This document shows positions 9,172-17,498 of a DNA stretch of 64,000 nt, piece by piece. Numbering within the stretch: the first letter of the stretch is position 1; every line of letters starts with the position of its first letter. Source of the stretch: DATJGR01 sp963787045 (GTDB lineage: Bacteria; Pseudomonadota; Gammaproteobacteria; Pseudomonadales; Azotimanducaceae); assembly GCA_963787045.1 (NCBI GenBank), contig CAWBBR010000002.1:494866-558865 (forward strand). The letters run 5' to 3'. The notes below the pieces were generated by a model that did no database searches, was not told where the DNA came from, and saw only the letters and a program-made list of their open reading frames with translations. Made by a program: the position numbers and the translations under genes.

Positions 9172-9214
9172 TTAGTTTCCAAATTAAGAAATAGTTTACC
9201 AAAATGGAAACTAA
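9172..9214. promoter_or_regulatory. Operator candidate for the ArsR operon
   Basis: A perfect 10-bp inverted repeat, TTAGTTTCCA (9172-9181) and TGGAAACTAA (9205-9214), is centred 31 bp upstream of the ArsR start. A partial third half-site, TAGTTTACCA, lies at 9192-9201. The segment is AT-rich in an otherwise GC-rich region. Position and symmetry fit the binding site of the ArsR dimer; binding itself is inferred. Confidence 0.7.
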
Positions 9215-9226
9215 CGTCAACCCTTT

Positions 9227-10151
9227 TTATGAAGCCGGATCGTCGTTCATCGAGACGACAACCTTACTGTCTGGTGCGATGACGATTTCCACGCGGCGAT
9301 TCATCTGGCGTCCGGCCGCCGTGGCGTTGTCGGCGGTCGGCATGTCTTCGCCGTGCGCCAGAGTCGTCAGGCGATCGGCGGCAACGCCGAGGCCGATCAG
9401 CGCGGTCATCACTGCAGTTGCGCGTTGCTGCGACAACTCGAAGTTCGCGCTGGGGACGCCGACGTCGTCGGTAAAGCCTTCGATCAGTGCCGTGCGCTCG
9501 GGGTTGCGTTTGAAGAAGTCGGCGAGCTTGGCGATGTTGCTGCTGCCGCTGGCGAGAATCTGCGACTTGCCGGTGTCGAATAATACGTCGCCCAACGTCA
9601 CGACCATGCCGCGATCCGTCTGCTTCGCATTGAGATCCTTCAACTGCGCTTCCAGATCGCTCACGCGCGCGTCGTTGCGTATCGCCGCGGCGTCGGCAGC
9701 TGGCGAGCTCAGTGGTTTTTCGCTCGTTGCTTTGTTCGGAAAGCGCGAGCTGTTTCTCGGCATTATCGGCTGCGTACTCGGCGGCTTCGGCTTCGGTGGT
9801 ACGCGCTTCCAGCAGCAGCTTGTCGCGCTCCGCCGCGGCGCCGGCAACCACCGCTTGCGAGGCTTTGCTCGATGCCGTGTCAGTGGCGATGCGCGCACGC
9901 TGCAGCGCCATGTACGCGAGGTGATTCACGGTTGCCGTGGCGGCATGGTCCGTCGCGGCGCCTTCTGCGACGCTCAAGGAGTCGGCCGCTTCAGCAAGTT
10001 CCTGGGGCGCAAGCGCTGCAACCTGCGGATCGTGCCGGGCTTCATAGACGGCGCTGCGCGCCTGGTCCAGTGCAACGTTGTGCTCGGGAATAGAGGTGCA
10101 GGCCGCAAACAACACAGCGAGGGGGACAAGGAGGATCATTCGGTTTTTCAT
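9227..10151 (-). CDS. OmpA-family lipoprotein with DUF4398-like N-terminus (one frameshift)
   Basis: Outer-membrane lipoprotein with a peptidoglycan-binding OmpA domain. From ATG 10151 the signal and lipobox read MKNRMILLVPLAVLFAACTS. An Ala-rich helical DUF4398-like region follows, then the OmpA-like domain with LGDVLFDTGKSQIL, GFTDDVGVPSANFELSQQRA and GRQMNRRVEIVI. The two parts are in different frames, joining near 9715-9722 in a run of five A residues (minus strand); four would restore the frame. It overlaps the upstream DUF4398 lipoprotein gene by 4 nt. Role: envelope anchoring, by family. Confidence 0.85.
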
Positions 10152-10552
10152 TGGGATTCCTGATCTGCTCGACGGTGGTTCTGGCGGTCGATTTCTTCGA
10201 CCAGCACGTGCGCCGCATCCTGTGACTCGACCGCCGCGCGTCGCGAGCGTGCAGACTGAGCGGTCAATTCGGCGACCTGGGCGTCGACCTGGGCTTCCTG
10301 TGCAAGCTGAATGGCCCGTTCGTAGTCGCGGTTTGTCTCGGCTTGTTGTGCGCTTGCCAGTTTGGCGATCGCGATCTGCAGCTCGGCCGGCGCGTCCTGG
10401 CTCGTGCTGCTCGTGTTGGCGTGTTGAACGGCGGCATCGGCGACGGCCAACTGCGTGGTCGGTGCCGGCGTGGTCACGCAGCCTCCGAGCGCGGCGACGA
10501 AGGTCAGCGCCATCGCGGTAGGTGCGACGCGCATCGTGCGAGAAGTATTCAT
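10148..10552 (-). CDS. DUF4398 lipoprotein
   Basis: A 134-residue lipoprotein. After a basic N-terminus, a hydrophobic stretch ends in the lipobox AALGGC. The rest is a charged, Ala/Gln-rich helix pair (IAKLASAQQAETNRDYERAI and similar), the DUF4398 pattern, probably coiled coil. It overlaps the OmpA-family gene, whose N-terminal half looks like the same domain, so the two are probably partners at the outer membrane. No enzymatic motif is seen. The 134 bp upstream to the CorA gene holds no gene. Confidence 0.8.
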   Translation of the reverse strand: MNTSRTMRVAPTAMALTFVAALGGCVTTPAPTTQLAVADAAVQHANTSSTSQDAPAELQIAIAKLASAQQAETNRDYERAIQLAQEAQVDAQVAELTAQSARSRRAAVESQDAAHVLVEEIDRQNHRRADQESQ

Positions 10553-10686
10553 GATCGAACCTCGGCAAACGCCGTGCAGCGTGCAGGCGACGGGTCAGCT
10601 TCGGCGTGGTGCGGAGGTGCGTCTGTCTGCTAACGAACGGTCAAAACGGAGGATCGAGCGATCGATGTGCTCGGCGAGTTGTTCGA

Positions 10687-12357
10687 CTAGCGCGGTCGAT
10701 CGCGCCACGCCTCCCAGATCGCGCCGAACGTTTCCTTGGTCGATAGTCGATCGTCCGATAGCGCGTCGAGGACGTCGGACAGCCGCTTCGACTTGACGAT
10801 CGTGTAGAACGTGAGCCAGCGTCGTCGAGCAGAACGACCGCGAAGAACACGCCTTCGCTCCAACAGCGGGCGTCGGCGTCGGCGATGCAGGTTCATGCCG
10901 AGGAAGCCGGTGGTGATGGTGCCGATCAGGCCGAAGATGGTGACCACGGTCAGCCGCACGACGGTGTTGGCCTGGCGCCGCAGGCTGTCGCTGTCGAGGT
11001 AGTCGTTCATGTCGTGGATGCGCTCCTTCACTTCCTCGTACAGCGGATCGAGGCCGAGATGTTCCGCGCACATCTTGAACAGCGCTTTCGGCTGCGCCTG
11101 CTCCGAGATCTCGTGGAACCAGTAGCGGTGCGTGAAGCGCAGGAAGATCTCGAAGCGTTGCCGGATCGCGCGCTTGAAACGCTTCACCGACTCGGGATTG
11201 CCGACGTCGAGACGTTCGAGTGCCTCGACGAGCTGGTCCGACACCATCAGCAGCGCCGCCTTCTGGAAGTGCGCGATCAGGAACAGCAGGAAATGCTGGT
11301 GGCGAAACTGCGCCAGCACGCCGCGGTCGCGGCAGGCGAAGAACTCGGCCAGTGCGCGTCGCCGACCACGACCAGCGCGTGGCCGCAGCACAGGTAGCGG
11401 GTGTTGCGGCCGTCGCGCCGTCGCCGCCTTCGGCCCAGAAGCGGTCGTAGCAGTAGCGCTGTTCGAAGTCGGCGACGTAGTGCGCCGACGTAGGGCAGGT
11501 CGTCGTCGCCGGCGCCGGTAACGAGACCGAGCCGGACGAAGTCGTTGCGCGACAGCGCGCGGGGCTCGTCGATCGCGAGGTACGCCATCACCGGCATGCG
11601 GTAGTACTCGATCTGCCGGTAGCGCATCGCGCCGGGCTGCGCCGGAATGATCGCTGCACCAGCGGATGCATCAGGTACGCCCAGTGCGACGCGATCCGCG
11701 GCACGCGGTGCTCGGCCGACGTGCGTCAGGAACGTCTCGCGCTCGCTGCGCATCGGAGTGCGCCAGCACGGTGCCGTCGGCGCGCGAGCCATTCGACGCT
11801 GATCCATCGCAGTGCAACGCCTTGGCCGTTCGCGTCCCAGCCCGCCGGATAGGCGCGGCCGAAGCGGTAGCAGGATGCTCCTGCGCCAGCGCGAGCGACA
11901 GGTCGCTCGGCGTCGACCTCGACGTTCAGCAGCACGACGTCGATATCGAAGAAGAAGTACAGGTCGACGTGCACGATCTGACAGCGTGACCGGCGCGTCG
12001 CCCGGCTGCGCCACGACGCGCACCGCGCGCGATGTCGTGGCGGCGGAACACGCGCATCGGCGAGTTGCCGTGCCCTTCGCGGCATCGCGAATGCGCCGTC
12101 GCCGTAGAGGAAGCGCTGCACGTACGGGCAGAAAGCGTGACGAACTCGTTGTAGTGGCGTTCGTGGAACTCGCCCGGCGCGCCGCTGAATTCGTCGATCA
12201 CCTCGCGCCACGGATTGCCGGCCCCCGCGGAGTGCAGCACTTCCCAATGCCGTTGCACCTGATTGCCTTCCTTCAGCGGAATCAGTTGCAGCGGCCACAG
12301 CAGAATCTGCCGGAAATGGCGCACGCGTTTCGCTGGTACGGCAGCCGCCTCGGACAT
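10687..12357 (-). pseudogene. CorA-like divalent cation transporter (multiply frameshifted as read)
   Basis: Inner-membrane Mg2+-transporter-like protein. From ATG 12357 the N-terminus reads MSEAAAVPAKRVRHFRQIL. Pieces in all three frames give, in order, HVDLYFFFDIDVVLLNVEVD, RYRQIEYYRMPVMAYLAID, HQHFLLFLIAHFQKAALLMV, and the pore motif in TTGFLGMNL followed by LTFYTIVKSKRLSDVLDALS. The GMN signature is intact. The total span equals a full gene of about 550 residues, but there are many small indels between 10,800 and 12,250. Since conserved motifs survive in every frame, sequence error is more likely than decay. Divergent from the next gene. Confidence 0.7.
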
Positions 12358-12459
12358 GTGGATTCCCCTCCTCCGGCAGGGTAGCAGGGGCAGTTGGCGT
12401 GCAACAGGTTTTGCCGCCACACCGTTGACCGTCGCGCGTCGCAGCAGAACAATCGTGCG

Positions 12460-13512
12460 ATGCGCCGCGAAGCGATCGTCGAACGCCTGACCCATTCCGA
12501 GGATCCGTCGATCCGTTGGAAGATCCGCGTCGGCGTGCACGACGAAGATCCGACGTCGCGCGGCATCAAACGTCTGCAGCAAGAGATTCGCGAAGGTCCG
12601 GTGGTAGCTGCGTTGCTCGCGCGTCGCGACGACGCCGGACAGATCCACACGCGTCACGTCTACGACAAATGGCACGGCGCGCATTGGGTTCTCGCCGCGC
12701 TCGCCGACCTCGGCTATCCACCGCACGACGAATCGCTGCTGCCGCTGCGCGATCAGGTGCTGTCGCACTGGCTGAAGGATCAGTTCTATCGCGAATTCGA
12801 CGCCGCCAGCCGTGCGCAGGCATACAAGCACGCCGGTGTTCCGGTGATGGAAGGGCGCCATCGGCGTTGCGCGTCGCAACAGGGTAATGCGTTGCTCGCC
12901 GCTACCCGGCTCGGTTTGCTCGACGACAAGGCAGAACGGCTCGTCGAACGGTTGCTGCATTGGCAATGGCCCGACGGCGGATGGAACTGCGACAAGAATC
13001 CCGGCGCCGATACGTCGTCGTTCATGGAGACGCTGCTGCCGATGCGCGGCCTGGCGTCGTACGCACAGTACGCCGACGATGCGGATGCGCTGTCTGGGAA
13101 GGCACTGTCTGCGAAGGCTCTGGCTGCGAAGGCACAGCGTGCTGCGCGCAAGGCCGCCGACGTGTTTCTGACGCGGCGTCTGTTCAAGCGTCGCGCCGAC
13201 GGCTCGGTCATCGCACAAGGCTTCACTGCCTTGCACTATCCGGTGTACTGGCACTACGACATTCTCGCGGGCCTCAAGGCGATGGCGGAGCTGGATCTGA
13301 TCCGCACGCCGCGCTGCGCGGAAGCACTCGACCTGCTCGAGGCAAAAGAACTCGCGACGGGCGGCTGGTCGGCCGACGATCGCTACTTCAAAGCCACGTC
13401 GAAGCCGACGCTCGGCGGCGACTATGTGAACTGGGGCGCCGGCAGGAAGACGATGAACGAGTGGATCACCGCAGACGCGCTGTCGGTTCTGCATGCGGCC
13501 GGCCGGCTTTAG
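12460..13512 (+). CDS. alpha-alpha toroid (prenyltransferase/squalene-cyclase repeat-like) protein
   Basis: About 350 residues from ATG 12460; an earlier in-frame start at 12394 is less likely. Repeats resembling the terpenoid-cyclase/prenyltransferase toroid are seen: HGAHWVLAALADLGYP, LLHWQWPDGGWNCDKNPG (a QW-like motif), and LLEAKELATGGWSADDRYF. No DxDD cyclase motif and no clear prenyltransferase zinc site are visible, so catalysis is doubtful. A short tandem of ALSGKA-type units (residues about 209-224) looks like a local expansion in a linker. The function is unknown. It sits divergent from the CorA-like gene. Confidence 0.6.
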   Translation: MRREAIVERLTHSEDPSIRWKIRVGVHDEDPTSRGIKRLQQEIREGPVVAALLARRDDAGQIHTRHVYDKWHGAHWVLAALADLGYPPHDESLLPLRDQVLSHWLKDQFYREFDAASRAQAYKHAGVPVMEGRHRRCASQQGNALLAATRLGLLDDKAERLVERLLHWQWPDGGWNCDKNPGADTSSFMETLLPMRGLASYAQYADDADALSGKALSAKALAAKAQRAARKAADVFLTRRLFKRRADGSVIAQGFTALHYPVYWHYDILAGLKAMAELDLIRTPRCAEALDLLEAKELATGGWSADDRYFKATSKPTLGGDYVNWGAGRKTMNEWITADALSVLHAAGRL

Positions 13513-15110
13513 TCGCAGCGCAGGAGTAACGATCGTTTCGCGCCTTCGCTCTCCTGGCCGCACCGTGTGGATCGTCGTCGCGACGCTGTGCGCGTGTGTC
13601 GTCGCATGTGGATCGCTGTCGCCGCCGGCAGATCAGGTCCCTTCGCAGCATTTCACCGAATCCACCGCGACAGAACTCGGTCGGCTGAGCGAGCGCGCGG
13701 CCGCTGCGCATGGCGATCTCAGCGGCGTGCGCATTCTCGACGGCGGTAAGGACGCATTCACCGAACGGATCGCACTGATCGACGCAGCGCAGCGTTCGAT
13801 CGACGCGCAGTACTACATCTGGAACAGCGACCTCACGCGGCAAGTACATGGCGCAGGCGATCTACGCCGCGGCCGAGCGCGGCGTACGCGTGCGCTTGCT
13901 GCTCGACGACATCAACGTGGCCGGTCGCGATGCGACGATTGCCGCGCTCGATGCGCACCACAACATCGAGATCCGCATCTACAACCCGTTCCCGCAGCGC
14001 AACGGCGCGCGCAAGATGCTGGATCTCGTCACCGATTTCTCGCGCCTCAACCGGCGCATGCACAACAAGTCGTTCACCGTCGACGCCGCCGTGACGATCG
14101 TCGGCGGACGCAACATCGGTGACGAGTATTTCGACGTGAATCCCGATCTGGTCTTCCGCGACCGCGACGTGGAAGTGATCGGACCGATCGTCGATCAGGT
14201 CGGCACGATGTTCGATGCGTTCTGGAACAGCGAGCTGACGTATTCGATCGCGGCGTTGTCGTCGAATCGGCTGACCGACGCTGACGCCGCCAAGCGGCTC
14301 GACGGCGCGCGCAGAACCGGCGCCACGTTGCGCGAGATGAAGATCGACCTGCCGGAGAGCACGCCGGGTGCGCTTGGCGCGGTCGAACGCTCGCAGGCGC
14401 GAATGGTGTGGGCGCCGGCGCGCCTGGTTTACGACTCGCCGCCGCACGCCGACGCCATGGCCGAGACGTCGCACGTTCAAGCCACCGCGATGGCGTTCGG
14501 CCAGCTGGCGCGGGCAGCGCAGCACGAAGTGCTGATCGAATCCGCGTATCTGGTGCTCGACGATCCGAGCCTGGCCGTGATTCAGGACATCAGGGCGCGC
14601 GGTGTATCGATTCGCGCCTTGACGAACTCGTTGTCGTCCAACGACGTCACCGCGAACCACGCTGCCTACGCGCGACGCCGCGAACCGATCGTGGCGAGCG
14701 GCATCGACGTGTACGAATTGCGGCCCGACGCCGCGTCGTGCGGCGCGCTCGTCAGCGTCGGCGAATGCTCGTTGCAGCGGATCTTCGGGTTGCACGCCAA
14801 GTCGTTCGTCTTCGACGAAACGACGTTGTACGTCGGCTCGATGAATCTGAACATGCGTTCGGCGTACCTGAACGCCGAGTCGGCGCTGATCATCGAGAGT
14901 CCGGAACTCGCGCGAGCGGTCGCCGGCGCGATCACGCTGAACATGCAGCCGCAGAACAGCTGGCGCGTGACGCTCCAGAACGGCCAACTGACGTGGACCA
15001 CCGATCGGGACGGCACGGTGATAACGATGCATCGGGAACCCGATACGCCGTGGTGGCGTAGAACGCAGTCGGGATTCATCGCGATGCTGCCGCTCGAGAA
15101 ATATCTGTGA
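13493..15110 (+). CDS. phospholipase D/cardiolipin synthase-like protein (one frameshift)
   Basis: Two HKD catalytic motifs are present: MHNKSFTVDAAVTIVGGRN and LHAKSFVFDETTLYVGSMN, as in the PLD superfamily of phosphatidyltransferases and hydrolases. The N-terminus has a hydrophobic run with ACVVACGS, so it may be membrane-anchored or a lipoprotein. Reading shifts frame near 13838: removing one C gives DLTGKYMAQAIYAAAERG, the expected sequence. The start is uncertain: ATG 13493 overlaps the previous gene by 20 nt, and GTG 13565 is a later option. A cardiolipin synthase-type reaction in the envelope is likely but not proven. Confidence 0.8.
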
Positions 15111-15168
15111 CGGTTTGCGCTGGCGGACGCGTTGCCAGATGATCGACGCACGACACCAGGAAGCATCG

Positions 15169-16350
15169 ATGAGCGCGATCGAATCGTTCCGTCAGGAAAC
15201 GCGCGAATGGCTGGCGGAGAACTGTCCGGCCGGCGCGCGCGGTCCCGGTCAGATCCCGTGGGGCTCCACCCGCATGCACCTCGAGGACGACGCGCGAACA
15301 TGGCTCGAACGGATGGCCGGACGCGGTTGGACCGTGCCGACGTGGCCGCGCCAATACGGCGGCGCCGAACTCACGCCGGCGCAGTATCTGGTGCTGCTCG
15401 AGGAGTTGCGGCGCATCGACGCGCGTTCGCCGCTCACCGGGCGCGGCGTCAACTACATCGGTCCGACGCTGCTCGATTACGGCACGCCGGAGCAGAAGGC
15501 GCGCTGGTTGCCCGGCATCGCGCGCGGCGAAGGCGGCTGGTGCATGGGCTACTCCGAACCCGGCGCCGGTTCGGACCTCGCCAATCTGAGTACCCGCGCG
15601 GTGCTCGACGGCGACCGCTACGTCATCAACGGCCGCAAGACATGGACGTCCGACGCGATGGAATCGGACTACATCTTCGCGCTCGTCCGCACCGATCCGG
15701 TTGCGCCGAAGCACGACGGCATCAGCCTGATGCTGATCGACATGCACCAGAGCGGCGTACAGGTGCGTCCGATCCGCTTGATCAGCGGCAGCTCGCCGTT
15801 CAACGAGACGCTGTTCGAAAACGCGATTGCGCGACGCGACGACGTCGTTGGGCCGCTGAATCAGGGTTGGACCGTCGGCAAGCGCCTGTTGCAGTACGAA
15901 CGCTCGACGCACGCCGGCATCAACATCTCGGGAACTCAGGGACGCGTGGCCGAGACACCCCTTTTCGATATCGTCAGATCCTACGTTGGCGAACGCAACG
16001 GTCGCATCGCCGACGACGACCATCGCGCCGCGTTGACGCGGCACGAAATGAACCAGCACGCCTATCGATTGACGCAGCGGCGCGTCATCGAAGAAACGCA
16101 GGCACGGGCGCCAGGGTTCGCTTCATCGGCAGTGAAGCTGTCCGGCGCCATCCTCGCGAAGGAGCGCACCGAGTTGCAGATCGCCGCGATGGGATTCAAA
16201 GGCGTGGGCTGGGAAGGCGAGCCGTTCACCGACGAGGAAATCTCCGCGACTCGTACGTGGTTGCGCCAGAAGTCGGCCACAATCGCGGGCGGAACGGCAG
16301 AAGTGCAGTTGAATATCATTGCGAAGCGGGTATTGGGCTTACCCGACTGA
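15169..16350 (+). CDS. acyl-CoA dehydrogenase family protein
   Basis: FAD-dependent alpha,beta-desaturase of acyl-CoA thioesters, 393 residues from ATG 15169, which has an AGGA box just upstream. Seen are the family motif WCMGYSEPGAGSDLANL and a C-terminal segment ending IAGGTAEVQLNIIAKRVLGL. At the position of the catalytic Glu of medium-chain enzymes (Tyr-Glu-Gly-Thr) this protein has Ala-Gly-Gly-Thr, so the base must lie elsewhere, as in isovaleryl-type and steroid-type dehydrogenases. Substrate unknown. It starts 58 bp after the PLD gene and may be read with it. Confidence 0.9.
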   Translation: MSAIESFRQETREWLAENCPAGARGPGQIPWGSTRMHLEDDARTWLERMAGRGWTVPTWPRQYGGAELTPAQYLVLLEELRRIDARSPLTGRGVNYIGPTLLDYGTPEQKARWLPGIARGEGGWCMGYSEPGAGSDLANLSTRAVLDGDRYVINGRKTWTSDAMESDYIFALVRTDPVAPKHDGISLMLIDMHQSGVQVRPIRLISGSSPFNETLFENAIARRDDVVGPLNQGWTVGKRLLQYERSTHAGINISGTQGRVAETPLFDIVRSYVGERNGRIADDDHRAALTRHEMNQHAYRLTQRRVIEETQARAPGFASSAVKLSGAILAKERTELQIAAMGFKGVGWEGEPFTDEEISATRTWLRQKSATIAGGTAEVQLNIIAKRVLGLPD

Positions 16351-16432
16351 CGCGCACGAACTCAATGAGAGGACGGATCAACCGCGGTCATCGCGGTCGG
16401 GCAGAAGCGTGTAGTACGAACGAGGTGCCGGT

Positions 16433-17497
16433 TTGTTGTTGCTGTGGGTCGGATTCGTCGCGTTCATTCTCGCCATGCTCGCGCTCGATCTCGGGATATT
16501 TCAGCGGAATCCGCACGCGGTTACCGTGCGCGAGGCACTGGTCCGGTGCGCCTGCTGGATCTCGTTAGGCCTCGGCTTCGGCCTCTTCGTCCATTTCGCC
16601 TACGACCTGCAATTGTTCGGCCTCGGCGTCGACGTCGATTCTGTGGACGGCATGGTCAACGACGGCGACATGGCGCTCGCGAAGTATCTGACCGGCTACC
16701 TCGTCGAGCAGTCGTTGAGCGCGGACAACGTCGTGGTGATGGTGTCGGTGTTCGCGTTCTTCGGCGTTGCACCGCAGTACCAGCATCGGGTGCTGTTCTG
16801 GGGAATCATCGGCGCGATCGTGCTGCGCGGCGTGATGATCACCATCGGCGCGGCGCTGATAGCCCGTTTCCACTGGATTCTGTATGTGTTCGGCGGGTTC
16901 CTGATCTTCACGGGTATCCGCATGTTCTTCGTCAAGATGGAACACGGCGATCTGGAGCGGAATCCGGTGATGCGCCTGGTGCGCCGCGTCATTCCGGTGA
17001 CCGCGCAGTTTCACGGAGGCCATTTCGTGGTGCGCGCCGGCAGCGACGAAGCGCTGGAACCGCCGACCCCCGGCGCGCAGTGCAAATCCGATTCGGTGGC
17101 GGAGAAAGCGAAGAAGGGCGCGTTGATGTTGACGCCGCTCGGCCTCGCACTCGTCGTGGTCGAACTGAGCGACCTCGTGTTTGCAGTCGACTCGATACCG
17201 GCGGTGTTCGCGATTACCACTGACCCGTTCCTGGTGTTCACCAGCAACGTCTTCGCGATCCTCGGCTTGCGCTCGCTGTACTTCGCGCTGGCAGGTCTGC
17301 TCGATCGGTTCCGCTACCTGAGCGCGTCGATTGCGTTCGTGCTGGTGATCGTCGGAACGAAAATGCTCGCGTCGTCGTGGATCAAGGCCACGTTCGGCTC
17401 ACGCGCGAACCTGTATCTGCTCGTTTTGATCTTCTCGATTCTGACGATCGGCATCGTCGCATCGTGGCTGGCGAGCGCTCGCGATCGGGGTCGGTAA
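16433..17497 (+). CDS. TerC/Alx family integral membrane protein
   Basis: A 354-residue protein with about nine membrane helices. The TerC motifs are clear: LVEQSLSADNVVVMVSVFAF with the acidic pair, and LVVVELSDLVFAVDSIPAVF with TDPFLVFTSNVFAILGLRSLY. These acidic residues are thought to handle metals such as Mn2+ in Alx/MntX-type members or tellurite stress in TerC; which applies here is unknown. The start is a TTG at 16433. A small hairpin (ACCGCG/CGCGGT, 16381-16397) lies upstream, but I see no yybP-ykoY riboswitch core. Confidence 0.9.
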   Translation: MLLLWVGFVAFILAMLALDLGIFQRNPHAVTVREALVRCACWISLGLGFGLFVHFAYDLQLFGLGVDVDSVDGMVNDGDMALAKYLTGYLVEQSLSADNVVVMVSVFAFFGVAPQYQHRVLFWGIIGAIVLRGVMITIGAALIARFHWILYVFGGFLIFTGIRMFFVKMEHGDLERNPVMRLVRRVIPVTAQFHGGHFVVRAGSDEALEPPTPGAQCKSDSVAEKAKKGALMLTPLGLALVVVELSDLVFAVDSIPAVFAITTDPFLVFTSNVFAILGLRSLYFALAGLLDRFRYLSASIAFVLVIVGTKMLASSWIKATFGSRANLYLLVLIFSILTIGIVASWLASARDRGR

Positions 17498-17498
17498 G

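Noticed and set aside
10687..12357. Several short independent genes in the CorA region
   Set aside because: The fragments in three frames line up in order as one transporter; separate genes are not supported.
16351..16432. A yybP-ykoY manganese riboswitch ahead of the TerC gene
   Set aside because: The gap is only 82 bp, has just one small hairpin and none of the conserved riboswitch loops.
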